A DNA stretch of 43,212 nucleotides, from assembly GCA_051868045.1 (NCBI GenBank), contig JBJDZN010000012.1:1-43212 (forward strand), in the 5' to 3' direction. The notes below the pieces were generated by a model that saw only the letters and a program-made list of their open reading frames with translations, did no database searches and was not told the origin of the DNA. Every line of letters starts with the position of its first letter. Position 1 is the first letter of the stretch. A program made the translations under genes and the position numbers. The stretch is from CAKSQF01 sp051868045. Lineage in GTDB: Bacteria; Bacillota; Clostridia; Oscillospirales; CAG-272. Positions 1 through 7,146 of the stretch are shown piece after piece.

Positions 1-10
1 AAATCAAAAC

Positions 11-46
11 CACCCGTGAAAGCAGGAATCCCTGTCTTCACGGGTG
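11..46 (-). terminator. Hairpin terminator after the Cys-rich small gene
   Basis: Arms at 11-26 and 31-46 pair with two internal mismatches around the loop AATC, and the pairing can extend outward through the flanking AAATCA/TGATTT. On the minus strand the hairpin is followed by GGTTTTGATTT. It lies about 40 bases beyond the stop codon of the gene at 87-299. The U-tract is interrupted, so termination is likely but not perfect. Confidence 0.65.
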
Positions 47-86
47 TTCTGATTTCAATTTAGTCTGGTGTTCTGATCGAAATTAC

Positions 87-299
87 TCAGTTTTTCAGAT
101 ATCTTGCCCGATATTCGGCGTTAATCTCAGCCAGTTCCTTTTCGCCGTCGATGTAGGGCTGATACATCTTATCAGGATCCCCGCCGCCAAGACTGCAGGA
201 GGAGCAATTTTCGCATCCGCCCCCACCGCAACTCAGTGCCTGCCGGACGATCTGCTCCCGCTCTTCTCTTGTGGTATCCTTAATCAATATGCTTTTCAT
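87..299 (-). CDS. Small Cys-rich protein of unknown function (70 aa)
   Basis: Reads as a complete 70-residue protein with an excellent ribosome binding site (GGGGGAAGGG just before ATG). The N-terminal third is a charged helix (residues 5-22); then comes a glycine-rich cluster with Cys24, Cys29, Cys32 and Cys35 (CGGGGCENCSSC), then an acidic helical tail with the run MYQPYIDGEKEL. From memory, short proteins with the same start (MKS/N-I-L-[IL]-KDTTxEER) and the same tail are common in Clostridia and are sometimes mislabelled as PurH; I cannot verify this here. The four cysteines could bind a metal or Fe-S cluster, or could be modified. No partner gene is adjacent: the upstream neighbour is tRNA-Pro, and it ends at its own hairpin. 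Function unknown. Confidence 0.8.
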   Translation of the reverse strand: MKSILIKDTTREEREQIVRQALSCGGGGCENCSSCSLGGGDPDKMYQPYIDGEKELAEINAEYRARYLKN

Positions 300-348
300 A
301 TCCCTTCCCCCTTAGTGTCGATAACTTCGTATAAACTGTCCTTAGCAT

Positions 349-386
349 AAAAAACACAGGAACGCCGTTTGGCGTCCCTGTGTTTT
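349..386 (-). terminator. Intrinsic terminator of tRNA-Pro
   Basis: The minus strand has a long stem: AAAACACAGG with CCTGTGTTTT, continuing through ACGCC/GGCGT around the loop AAAC, with one mismatch. It ends in a run of Ts and begins right after the encoded CCA of the tRNA. Confidence 0.9.
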
Positions 387-462
387 TGGTCTGAGTGACA
401 CGACTTGAACGTGCGGCCTCTACCACCCCAAGGTAGCGCGCTACCAACTGCGCCACACCCAG
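387..462 (-). tRNA. tRNA-Pro (anticodon GGG), CCA encoded
   Basis: The reverse complement folds into a full cloverleaf. The acceptor stem is CTGGGTG/CACTCAG with one G-T pair; the D-arm contains AGTTGGTA; the anticodon stem CTACC/GGTAG encloses the loop TTGGGGT, giving anticodon GGG; the T-arm contains TTCAAGT. The discriminator is A and the CCA end is encoded at 387-389. It reads proline CCC (and CCU by wobble). A consensus promoter lies upstream and a terminator directly downstream, so this is a single-gene transcription unit. Confidence 0.96.
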
Positions 463-487
463 TTCGCCGACTTTTGTCAGCGTCCTT

Positions 488-516
488 ATTATAGCACGCA
501 AAAATCAGTTTGTCAA
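488..516 (-). promoter_or_regulatory. Consensus promoter of tRNA-Pro
   Basis: The minus strand shows TTGACA (511-516), a 17-base spacer and TATAAT (488-493) with an extended -10 TG (TGCTATAAT). Just upstream of the -35 is the palindrome ACCTTTTTAAAAGGT (518-532), which may act as an UP-type element. Confidence 0.92.
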
Positions 517-623
517 GACCTTTTTAAAAGGTTTTCTGAAATTTCATTTTCAATTTGTCCGCTAATACACCCTGTTTTTCCCAATGTATTTTTTAACAAT
601 ATGTATATTTTTAAAATATCCTC

Positions 624-651
624 TTGAAAAACCTGACTTTTGTGGTATAAT
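624..651 (+). promoter_or_regulatory. Promoter of the small membrane protein gene at 703
   Basis: TTGAAA (624-629), 16-base spacer, TATAAT (646-651) preceded by TGTGG, which supplies the extended -10 TGn. The start of transcription is expected near 658. Confidence 0.85.
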
Positions 652-668
652 AGAATTAATATGGTTGT

Positions 669-687
669 GCAGTCGCACTCCGACTGC
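669..687 (+). promoter_or_regulatory. 5' UTR hairpin directly before the RBS at 689
   Basis: GCAGTCG (669-675) pairs perfectly with CGACTGC (681-687) around the loop CACTC. It starts about 11 bases after the predicted transcription start and ends one base before the GAAAGG Shine-Dalgarno. It could stabilise the transcript or bind a regulator; function not known. Confidence 0.55.
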
Positions 688-702
688 TGAAAGGCTTATC
701 CT

Positions 703-1137
703 ATGAAACAACACTTCCGAACGATTCGTAATATTATTATGCAAACGGCTGCGATAACGACCGTCCTTATCTTCGCCATTCTGATCTTCATGACGCTGGC
801 AAACACACAGAACATGAATCCGGCACTGACCCTTTCCACGGCTTTTCTCTGTCTGATGGCAGGTTTTCTCTTTTCGATCTGCAACCTTCTGTTCAAAGTC
901 CGTTCGATCTCCCTGTTTGTCCGGACGCTTCTCCATTTTCTTGCCTGTCTTGCATCGGTTGTCCTCTGCGTGTCGTTGGGAAGCTATGAGTTCAAAGATG
1001 CCTCCCTGCTTCTGATTGTTGCCTATGCTATCCTCTATCTCGTCATCATTCCCCCCTGCCTGCTCATTGGCAGTGCCATCCACAAAAAGAATGTGGAAGA
1101 GGAAGACTACGACAGTATTTTCTCCGACAGAAAGTAG
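703..1137 (+). CDS. Small four-helix membrane protein, unknown function
   Basis: A 144-residue protein with four predicted membrane helices (about 14-33, 41-64, 70-92 and 100-125) and a short acidic cytoplasmic-looking tail (VEEEDYD). Size and topology recall DUF3021-type proteins, but I see no diagnostic motif. The start is fixed by GAAAGG eight bases upstream and a good promoter at 624-651. It converges with trmB: the stop codon ends two bases before the trmB stop, with no terminator between them, so the two transcripts probably overlap at their 3' ends. A minus-strand reading frame over the same bases has no family signature and is taken as a shadow. Confidence 0.8.
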   Translation: MKQHFRTIRNIIMQTAAITTVLIFAILIFMTLANTQNMNPALTLSTAFLCLMAGFLFSICNLLFKVRSISLFVRTLLHFLACLASVVLCVSLGSYEFKDASLLLIVAYAILYLVIIPPCLLIGSAIHKKNVEEEDYDSIFSDRK

Positions 1138-1139
1138 GT

Positions 1140-1778
1140 TTACGGCTCGGCTTTTGGCGGAAATGCCTCCAGACGGTTGATCGGAACTCCTTTTTCCGAA
1201 AAATTCTTCTCGTACTCCGTCATGATATTCCCTTCGTTGTATTCGCTGTTGTGAAGATCATTGGTGAGTTTCTCAATTCGCCACCCCGTTTCGGTCAGTT
1301 CTTCTACCGAAAAATCAAACAACGGACGGTTATCGGTCTTAAAACAAAGTTTTCCGTCGTCACTGAGAATCGTTCGGTAAAGCTCCAGAAATGAGCGATA
1401 GGTCAAACGTCGTTTTGCGTGTCCCGATTTGGGCCAAGGGTCAGAAAAATTCAGGTACAGGACGCTGACATCACCCTTTGAAAAGTATTCACTCAGTTTT
1501 GCTGCGTTGAGGTTTAAAAAACGCAAATTGGGTATTTGTTCCCTTTTGGCTCTCTCAAGTGCTGTGATCAGGGCATCAGTAGACAGTTCTACCGCTATGT
1601 AGAACCGATCCGGATGCTTTATGGCAGTCTCACAAATAAAACTTCCCTTCCCGCATCCGATCTCAAGCTCAACGGGAAAATGTTCCCTGTACGCCTCAAG
1701 ATCCGCAGGATCGGTCAACAAATATTCAGCGCAAGCAGCAAGCCTTGCAGGACCGTTCTTCTTTTTTCTCATTCTCAT
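1140..1778 (-). CDS. trmB: tRNA (guanine-46-N7)-methyltransferase
   Basis: Transfers a methyl group from S-adenosylmethionine to N7 of G46 in the tRNA variable loop. At 212 residues it is normal family length. The SAM-binding glycine motif EIGCGKG is at residues 39-45 and the TrmB signature DPWPKSGHAKRR at 113-124, followed by the acidic/aromatic C-terminal region (FKTDNRPLFDFS, then STEYEKNF-like TEYEKNF). GGAGAG lies seven bases before the first ATG. It is transcribed alone from a promoter whose -10 overlaps that of the divergent gene at 1924. Confidence 0.97.
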   Translation of the reverse strand: MRMRKKKNGPARLAACAEYLLTDPADLEAYREHFPVELEIGCGKGSFICETAIKHPDRFYIAVELSTDALITALERAKREQIPNLRFLNLNAAKLSEYFSKGDVSVLYLNFSDPWPKSGHAKRRLTYRSFLELYRTILSDDGKLCFKTDNRPLFDFSVEELTETGWRIEKLTNDLHNSEYNEGNIMTEYEKNFSEKGVPINRLEAFPPKAEP

Positions 1779-1825
1779 GGTAATCTCTCCGTTTCATGCA
1801 CTTGAATTTTTCGCTGAATGCAACT

Positions 1826-1854
1826 TTGGAAACCGTGCATTTATGGTGTATTAT
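1826..1854 (+). promoter_or_regulatory. Promoter of the HAAS/DUF4097-type pair
   Basis: TTGGAA (1826-1831), 17-base spacer, TATTAT (1849-1854). It overlaps the divergent trmB promoter by almost the whole -10 box. Confidence 0.6.
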
Positions 1855-1878
1855 ACCACATAAATCAAAAAATAACAA
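1850..1878 (-). promoter_or_regulatory. Promoter of trmB
   Basis: The minus strand shows TTGTTA (1873-1878), 17 bases, TATAAT (1850-1855), preceded by TGTGG. The -10 overlaps the plus-strand TATTAT at 1849-1854. Confidence 0.75.
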
Positions 1879-1923
1879 TCCCCTTTATGCAATTTATTTC
1901 TGATCAGGAGGAATAATCATTCT

Positions 1924-2886
1924 ATGACCAAACTGGAATTTATGGATGCGCTCAGACAGAAGCTGCTGTCAAATGGCATTTCCGAAAAAGTCTGTGCTGA
2001 AAAATGCCGGACGGTTCAGTCCGGATTTGACAAAATGTCCCCCGAGGAGGCCCAGAAGTGCTTTACTATGGCAAATGTGGATATGCTTGTCAACCGGATC
2101 GTCCATCAGGTCGGGAAGGACCAGGCAGGTACTGCAACACCGAAAAAGTCCCCTGCCGCAGCCCCGTCAACACCCGTCCAGGAGCAAAAGAGTGCTGAGT
2201 CAGCTGCTGCCGATGCCCAAGCCAAGAAAGAGCCTGCGTCTCCTCAAGAGAGCGATTCTTCGGCAACACCCAAGCCAACCATAGTCATCAACCGATCCAA
2301 AGAATCGGAGAGTGCCGAAACAACGCCCTCTGCCAAGCCGGAGGATCATCCTCAAAGAAACACCGGCTCCGGTGACGTCATCTTTGTCTCCAATACCATA
2401 CAGGATAAGGGCGGTGCCAAAAACAGACGGCGCAGAACCATTGACGATTCTCTTATGAGCGAGGGAAGCAAGCACCCAAAATTGCTTCTTGCTCTGATGG
2501 CACTGCTGTGCGCACCTGCTATCCTGCTCGTTATTCTGCTGATTCTGGGTGTCAGTTTGACACTTGCCGTCTGCATGGCGGGTGTCATTCTGTTGGTTGT
2601 CTGCGTCATTGCCGCCGTAGTCTGCGGAGGATCTGTTCTGTCTGTCGCCGGACTCATCTACGGTATCTCACAGATTATCTCAGAGCCGAGATATGTGGGA
2701 ATTCACGAAATCGGTCTTGCCATGATATTTGCCGGTGCAACGATCCTCATTAGTGTGCTTCTTTATAACATAGCTGTCCGTTTGATTCCCTTCCTGTACA
2801 AACTGATCGGAATCGGTCTTCGGAATGTCTTCAAAAAAGCAAAGGAATGGGCAATTCTTGCTTGGAAAGGATGTGAGAACCTGTGA
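1924..2886 (+). CDS. HAAS/DUF1700-like membrane protein with low-complexity linker
   Basis: A 320-residue protein in three parts: a helical N-terminal domain (1-65, with paired cysteines at 24 and 28), a Pro/Ala/Ser/Lys/Glu-rich linker (about 66-182), and a membrane part (about 187-210, 212-236, 238-252 and 262-290) ending in an amphipathic basic helix. The order helical domain, then membrane helices, next to a DUF4097-like gene matches the HAAS (DUF1700)/DUF4097 modules of Firmicutes, which usually also carry a PadR regulator; none is present here. The family call is inferred from architecture. AGGAGG lies 12 bases before ATG. The stop overlaps the next start (GTGA), implying translational coupling. 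Confidence 0.75.
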   Translation: MTKLEFMDALRQKLLSNGISEKVCAEKCRTVQSGFDKMSPEEAQKCFTMANVDMLVNRIVHQVGKDQAGTATPKKSPAAAPSTPVQEQKSAESAAADAQAKKEPASPQESDSSATPKPTIVINRSKESESAETTPSAKPEDHPQRNTGSGDVIFVSNTIQDKGGAKNRRRRTIDDSLMSEGSKHPKLLLALMALLCAPAILLVILLILGVSLTLAVCMAGVILLVVCVIAAVVCGGSVLSVAGLIYGISQIISEPRYVGIHEIGLAMIFAGATILISVLLYNIAVRLIPFLYKLIGIGLRNVFKKAKEWAILAWKGCENL

Positions 2887-3902
2887 AAGTTACCTCCGTT
2901 ATTTTTCTTATCCTGTCCCTTGTCCTGATTGTCAGCGGGTTCTTCGTCTGCTCCTACGCCAGAGATCATGCTCCCAACGATGCCGCAATTGACGGTCCCA
3001 GCATAGAAGATGGGCAGATTCTGACCGAGATTGAATATTCGGATCAGAATGTCTCCAGAATTTCGCTGAATCTGGAAGACTGCACCGTTACCATTCACGG
3101 CGGAGCCAAGTCCTCCTACGTGAAACTGACCAATTTTGAACCGAACAAGTACATTGGTTCGGTTTCCAACAAGACATTGACCATTTCCAACATCATTTCC
3201 ATCGGCGATTACCTGAATCTGGACGGATCGGGTGTTTCCTTTGCCGGTGTCTGGAGAACCCTGCGTTCCTTCGTTCTGGCGAAAGATGATACCGAAAAAT
3301 CGGTGGACATCTACATTTCCGACGACGAGGACATCAAGCAGATGACGCTCAACCTGGTCAATTGCGACATTCAGGTACTGGATGTGGGACAGAAATGTGA
3401 CATTACCTTGACCGGAACCGATTCCACCGTGGAACTGAATACGCTGGATTTTTCGACCATGACCTTTGAATGCACCAACACGGATCTGTCTATGCTTTCG
3501 GTTTCCGCCGAAACCTTTGATCTTACAATGACAGAAGGCAACCTGACGATGCGTTCGGTCGCCATGGAAGAAATGGAATTTGACACCACTGGGGCAAAGC
3601 TCAATCTGATTGATTCGGTCTTTACCGATTGCACGATAAGCCTGGATGAAAGTGAATTGCAGTTGAAAGCGGTCAATGCAAAGTCCAATTACAACCGGGA
3701 CATCCTCCTTGAAGACGGTGAGCTTATCATTGACGGTGAAAATCTCGGTATCTCCGATTCCTATGAAGATGAAAATCTCTTCGCATCAATAAAGATTTCT
3801 GCTGAAAACAGCAATGTAACGCTGGAATTCGGCGATGTATTGCTTGATCCCCCTGTAACCTCTGAACCTACGACCCCCGAAACAACAACGGACGAATCTT
3901 AG
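2883..3902 (+). CDS. DUF4097-like membrane-anchored beta-repeat protein
   Basis: A 339-residue protein with one N-terminal membrane anchor (about 4-26) followed by a long series of short beta strands with regularly spaced hydrophobics (for example ISLNLEDCTVTIHGG, MTLNLVNCDIQVLDVG, MTFECTNTDLSMLSV). This is typical of the right-handed beta folds called DUF4097/putative adhesin. It ends in a Thr/Pro-rich tail. The start is GTG within GTGA, overlapping the upstream stop by four bases; an ATG start is not available nearby. It is likely exported and exposed on the outer face of the membrane, working with the upstream protein. Its ligand and role are unknown. Confidence 0.78.
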   Translation: MKVTSVIFLILSLVLIVSGFFVCSYARDHAPNDAAIDGPSIEDGQILTEIEYSDQNVSRISLNLEDCTVTIHGGAKSSYVKLTNFEPNKYIGSVSNKTLTISNIISIGDYLNLDGSGVSFAGVWRTLRSFVLAKDDTEKSVDIYISDDEDIKQMTLNLVNCDIQVLDVGQKCDITLTGTDSTVELNTLDFSTMTFECTNTDLSMLSVSAETFDLTMTEGNLTMRSVAMEEMEFDTTGAKLNLIDSVFTDCTISLDESELQLKAVNAKSNYNRDILLEDGELIIDGENLGISDSYEDENLFASIKISAENSNVTLEFGDVLLDPPVTSEPTTPETTTDES

Positions 3903-3998
3903 GCATAGGAAACAGTTGGATATTCCCTTTGTGCGTATAAATGATGGACTTCTGCACAGAATAATCTTGTACTCTCAAAATAAAGGAGTTGTTACAGG

Positions 3999-4214
3999 AT
4001 GTTAGACAGAATTTCGCTGATCCTTCTGATCATAGGCGGTATCAACTGGGGCAGCATCGGACTGTTCAGATTTGACATTGTCTCGTGGATCTTCGGAGGT
4101 CAGACCGCACTGGTCAGCCGGATCATCTATACGATCGTCGGACTGAGTGCTATTTGGTGCATTTCTCTGCTCTTCCGTGAGCGCAATGAAATGATCGATT
4201 CCCACACAGCCTGA
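3999..4214 (+). CDS. DUF378 family small membrane protein
   Basis: A 71-residue protein with two membrane helices and the family hallmark IGGINWGSIGLFRFD at residues 12-26, as in the YuzA-like DUF378 group. The second helix (residues 38-60) includes the conserved SRIIYTIVGLSA. AAAGGAG is 10 bases before ATG. Function of the family is unknown. It stands alone between the DUF4097-like gene and a terminator shared with ygiQ. Confidence 0.9.
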   Translation: MLDRISLILLIIGGINWGSIGLFRFDIVSWIFGGQTALVSRIIYTIVGLSAIWCISLLFRERNEMIDSHTA

Positions 4215-4232
4215 AATCAAATAAAATTTTAT

Positions 4233-4260
4233 CGTCTGCCGCATGCAAATGCGACAGACG
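4233..4260. terminator. Bidirectional terminator between the DUF378 gene and ygiQ
   Basis: CGTCTGCCGCAT (4233-4244) pairs with ATGCGACAGACG (4249-4260) around GCAA with one mismatch. It is followed by ATTTTTAC on the plus strand and by GATAAAATTTT on the minus strand, so it can end both converging transcripts. Confidence 0.88.
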
Positions 4261-4269
4261 ATTTTTACA

Positions 4270-6201
4270 TTATTTTGCCCTTTTTTTACTGCTTGTCGGA
4301 TTGGATTTGCCGGAAGTTTGTCCCTTATGAATAGCTTGTGGTCTGATAGAACCCTTTTTCCGATCCTGATTTTTGGTCCGTTCTTTGGAGAAACCGGGGC
4401 GATGATTGTCGGGGCGGACCAGACATTCCTCTCCATAGCCAATCAGATCAGGACGTCCTGCCTTCAGCAGTGCCTCCCGCACAAAAGCCGCATTTTCCGG
4501 TCGGTTGAATTGAAGCAGCGCCCGCTGCAACCGCTTTTCCTCATAGGTCGAGGCAACATAGACCTTTTTCATGGTAAAGGGATCCAGTCCGGTATAGAAC
4601 ATAACGGTGCTTGCCGTTCCGGGAGTGGGGTAGAAATCCTGAACCTGCTCCGGATTGAGATGGAGCTTTTTCAGATAGAGAGCCAATTCAACGGCATCCG
4701 TCAAAGTGCTTCCCGGATGGCTGGACATGAGATATGGCACCAGGTACTGCTCTTTTCCGATGCTCTTCGTCAGTTCGAAGAACCGACTGCGGAAACGGTT
4801 ATACACCTCCACAGGAGGCTTTCCCATATGGGAAAGAACGTTATCGCAACAGTGCTCCGGTGCTACCTTCAGCTGACCGCTGACATGATCCCGGACCAGC
4901 TTCTTGAAGAAGCTCTCGTCCTGATCGTACACGACATAGTCAAAGCGGATGCCCGATCGGATAAAGACCTTCTTCACCTTCGGGACCGCTTCGATCGACT
5001 TCAGGAGCTTGACATATTCGGTATGATCGACCTTCAGATTGGGACAGGGCTTAGGTGCCAGACACTTCCGATTGGCGCACACGCCTGCTTTCAACTGTTT
5101 CTCACAGGCAGGGGAGCGAAAATTGGCAGTAGGACCTCCTACGTCGTGAATGTATCCCTTGAATCCCGGCAGTTCGGTCAGTTTTTTTGCCTCCTCAACG
5201 CAGCTTTCGATACTTCTGGAGCGAACGCTCCTGCCCTGATGATATGCAATGGCGCAAAAGTTACAGGCACCGAAACATCCCCGATTATGGGTGATGGAAA
5301 ACTTCACCTCGGAAATACCGGGAACGCCGCCATCCTTATCGTAAACCGGATGGGGACGGCGGGTGTACGGAAGCGAATAGACCCAGTCCAGTTCTTCACG
5401 CTCAAGAGGCGGCATCGGCGGGTTCTGGACCAGCATTTTCTGATCGTAATACTCGGTGACTGCCTTTCCGATGACCGCATCGTTGTTGGCATACTGCTCA
5501 GCAAACGCCTTTGCATACAGAGCCTTGTCTGTTTTCAGATCATCGTAGGAGTAGCCTTTCAGGAAAGGAAACTGAATCTTATCCTCCGGAGTGGTCAGAT
5601 AAACGGTACCTCTGACATCATGGATTTTCCGAATCGGGATTCCACGATCTAACAGTTCCGCAATGCGAAGAATGATGTTCTCACCCATACCGTAGGTCAG
5701 TAGGTCCGCTTTGGAATCCACCAGAATACTGCGTCTGACCCGATCCTCCCAATAATCGTAGTGTGCCATACGCCTGAGAGATGCCTCCAGTCCCCCGATG
5801 ATGATGGGAACATCCCCATATGCCTCCCTGATTCGGTTGCAGTATACGATCACGGCACGGTCGGGACGCAGTCCCATTTTTCCTCCGGGGCTGTAATAGT
5901 CGTAGTTCCGTCTTTTTTTGGAGACGGTATAGTGCGCAACCATGGAATCTATATTGCCCGAGCTGACCAAAAAGCCCAGTCTCGGCTTGCCGAAGCGTTT
6001 GAATGCCTCACAGGATTTATAATCGGGCTGTGCAAGCATGGCAACCCGAAATCCCCTGGCTTCCAGCACACGGGAAATGATTGCCGGACCGAAGCTGGGA
6101 TGATCCACATAGGCATCTCCGGATACATAGACAAAATCCGGTGCCTCCCATCCCCGTTCCCTGCACTCCTGAAGCGTAATGGGTAAAAAGTCCTGATTCA
6201 T
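4270..6201 (-). CDS. YgiQ family radical SAM protein
   Basis: A 643-residue member of the YgiQ/UPF0313 family. The N-terminal part has PDFVYVSGDAYVDHPSFGPA (residues 21-40), with a B12-binding-like topology. The radical SAM site is CFGACNFC, with Cys309, Cys313 and Cys316 (CX3CX2C) binding the 4Fe-4S cluster. The C-terminal part carries further cysteines (KAGVCANRKCLAPKPCPN), as in the DUF3362 extension. The substrate of the family is not established. It is transcribed alone from a consensus promoter at 6240-6268 and ends at the shared terminator. A long plus-strand frame across it has no family features and is a shadow. Confidence 0.93.
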   Translation of the reverse strand: MNQDFLPITLQECRERGWEAPDFVYVSGDAYVDHPSFGPAIISRVLEARGFRVAMLAQPDYKSCEAFKRFGKPRLGFLVSSGNIDSMVAHYTVSKKRRNYDYYSPGGKMGLRPDRAVIVYCNRIREAYGDVPIIIGGLEASLRRMAHYDYWEDRVRRSILVDSKADLLTYGMGENIILRIAELLDRGIPIRKIHDVRGTVYLTTPEDKIQFPFLKGYSYDDLKTDKALYAKAFAEQYANNDAVIGKAVTEYYDQKMLVQNPPMPPLEREELDWVYSLPYTRRPHPVYDKDGGVPGISEVKFSITHNRGCFGACNFCAIAYHQGRSVRSRSIESCVEEAKKLTELPGFKGYIHDVGGPTANFRSPACEKQLKAGVCANRKCLAPKPCPNLKVDHTEYVKLLKSIEAVPKVKKVFIRSGIRFDYVVYDQDESFFKKLVRDHVSGQLKVAPEHCCDNVLSHMGKPPVEVYNRFRSRFFELTKSIGKEQYLVPYLMSSHPGSTLTDAVELALYLKKLHLNPEQVQDFYPTPGTASTVMFYTGLDPFTMKKVYVASTYEEKRLQRALLQFNRPENAAFVREALLKAGRPDLIGYGEECLVRPDNHRPGFSKERTKNQDRKKGSIRPQAIHKGQTSGKSNPTSSKKRAK

Positions 6202-6239
6202 TGATCTGTCTTACCTTTCATCCTTCGTTTATTCGTTCC

Positions 6240-6268
6240 ATTATACCCTTTTTTTCGCCTTTTGTCAA
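6240..6268 (-). promoter_or_regulatory. Consensus promoter of ygiQ
   Basis: The minus strand shows TTGACA (6263-6268), 17 bases, TATAAT (6240-6245). Confidence 0.92.
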
Positions 6269-6294
6269 GCATCCTTGGGCAATCCATAAAAATC

Positions 6295-6320
6295 CGTCTG
6301 CCGCATTTCTGCGGCAGACG
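6295..6320 (-). terminator. Terminator of hpf
   Basis: CGTCTGCCGCA pairs perfectly over 11 bases with TGCGGCAGACG around a four-base loop, followed on the minus strand by GATTTTTAT. Its arm is the same 12-mer, CGTCTGCCGCAT, as the terminator at 4233. Confidence 0.92.
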
Positions 6321-6328
6321 AAGGGGAT

Positions 6329-6868
6329 TTATTCTTCCGGAGTTATGTTTCCGTAGTTGCCGTCCTTGCGCTTATATACGACGTTGACCACTCCCGTTGC
6401 ATCATTGACATAAACGAAAAAGCTATGTCCCAGCAGATTCATTTGCATGATTGCTTCATCAACCGACATGGGTTTGAATCTGAAGGTCTTCGTACGAACC
6501 AGATAGGTCTCGTCGGAATCGTCCAGTGACAGATCATCTTCGGGAATATAGTTATCCGATCCCTTTACGAAAACACCCTGACGGAGCTTTTTCTCCAGTC
6601 TCGTCTTATTCTTCCGGATCTGCCGCTCGATGGCATAAACACACTTGTCAAGCGCATTCATTGCTGTCGAATCAGCCTGCTCACTTCGATAGATCGTTCC
6701 CTGGCTTGTGATGGTCAGCTCGATCGTTTCACGGTTTGGTTCCTTTCCCACCTTAACCTTTGCAGTCGCATCATCCTCGAAAAACTTATCAAACTTGGCA
6801 ATTTTTTTCTCAATATGCTCCTTCTGGATGGTGACCTCGCTGAGTTTTCCCGTGATTGTGATCTTCAT
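6329..6868 (-). CDS. hpf: Long-form ribosome hibernation promoting factor
   Basis: A 179-residue long-form HPF that dimerises 70S ribosomes into inactive 100S particles in slow growth or stationary phase. Residues 1 to about 100 are the S30AE/RaiA domain (MKITITGKLSEV... to KLRQG). Residues about 120-179 are the dimerisation domain, with the typical LVRTKTFRFKPMSVDEAIMQM and a C-terminal GNYGNI. The reading frame can be extended 20 codons upstream, but AAAGGTGG seven bases before the ATG at 6868 fixes the start. The 5' region (6869-7141) is long and structured; see the RNA entry. The terminator is at 6295-6320. Confidence 0.96.
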   Translation of the reverse strand: MKITITGKLSEVTIQKEHIEKKIAKFDKFFEDDATAKVKVGKEPNRETIELTITSQGTIYRSEQADSTAMNALDKCVYAIERQIRKNKTRLEKKLRQGVFVKGSDNYIPEDDLSLDDSDETYLVRTKTFRFKPMSVDEAIMQMNLLGHSFFVYVNDATGVVNVVYKRKDGNYGNITPEE

Positions 6869-6924
6869 AGTATTACCACCTTTCTTGTCTTTTTGTAACT
6901 CCCCGTTACATTGGATATGAGACT

Positions 6925-6957
6925 CCATAACCGGGATAATTACCTATCCCGTTATGG
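6925..6957. promoter_or_regulatory. Inverted repeat in the hpf leader
   Basis: CCATAAC-C-GGGAT (6925-6937) pairs with ATCCC-GTTATGG (6946-6957): 12 pairs with one bulged base and an eight-base loop. It has no U-tract on either strand, so it is not a terminator. It lies between the terminator-like hairpin at 6990-7037 and the hpf start, either as the last element of a longer RNA or as a regulator site. Confidence 0.6.
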
Positions 6958-6989
6958 TCGTTTCCGAATCAGAATCAACGCCCCGACAG

Positions 6990-7141
6990 AAAAAGCACAC
7001 AAGAACACTGGGGCAATTTCCCGGCATTCTTATGTGCAAGTTTTTCATGGGATAACATCCGTTAAGGGATCATCATGACAACGAAAAATCAAACCATAAG
7101 TCGTCGGGAATGTTGGCTTCCTGCGGCGGCTTCCCTTTGTG
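6990..7141 (-). ncRNA. raiA ncRNA: Structured RNA upstream of hpf, raiA-type candidate
   Basis: A perfect sigma-A promoter (7147-7175) starts transcription near 7141, yet no open frame with an RBS follows for more than 250 bases. The first part can pair GGGAA with TTCCC and GACGAC with GTTGTC. It closes with an 11-pair helix, GCACATAAGAA with TTCTTGTGTGC, capped by GGG/CCC, and then TTTTTC (7037 down to 6990). This gives a discrete RNA of about 150 bases ending just before the hpf leader proper. Established knowledge: the raiA motif is a conserved structured RNA found directly upstream of raiA/hpf genes in Firmicutes and Actinobacteria. Position and structure fit; I could not test it against the covariance model. 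The true 3' end might instead lie beyond the hairpin at 6925-6957. Confidence 0.68.
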
Positions 7142-7146
7142 CCTAT

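Noticed and set aside
43..77. Direct repeat GGTGTTCTGAT at 43-53 and 67-77
   Set aside because: Only two short copies 13 bases apart, one inside a terminator; no sign of an array or attachment site.
321..333. ATAACTTCGTATA, identical to one 13-base arm of loxP
   Set aside because: Only one arm is present; the opposite arm and spacer are not there, and no Cre-like gene or phage DNA is nearby. Most likely chance.
4243..5652. 469-codon open frame on the plus strand
   Set aside because: It lies over the YgiQ gene in antisense, and its protein has no family motif or membrane pattern; ygiQ has promoter, RBS and Fe-S motif.
6990..7142. 6S RNA on the plus strand (CCTGCGGCGGC resembles the 3' part of E. 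coli 6S)
   Set aside because: No good plus-strand promoter precedes it, while the minus strand has a perfect one exactly at the other end. The match is GC-rich and short.
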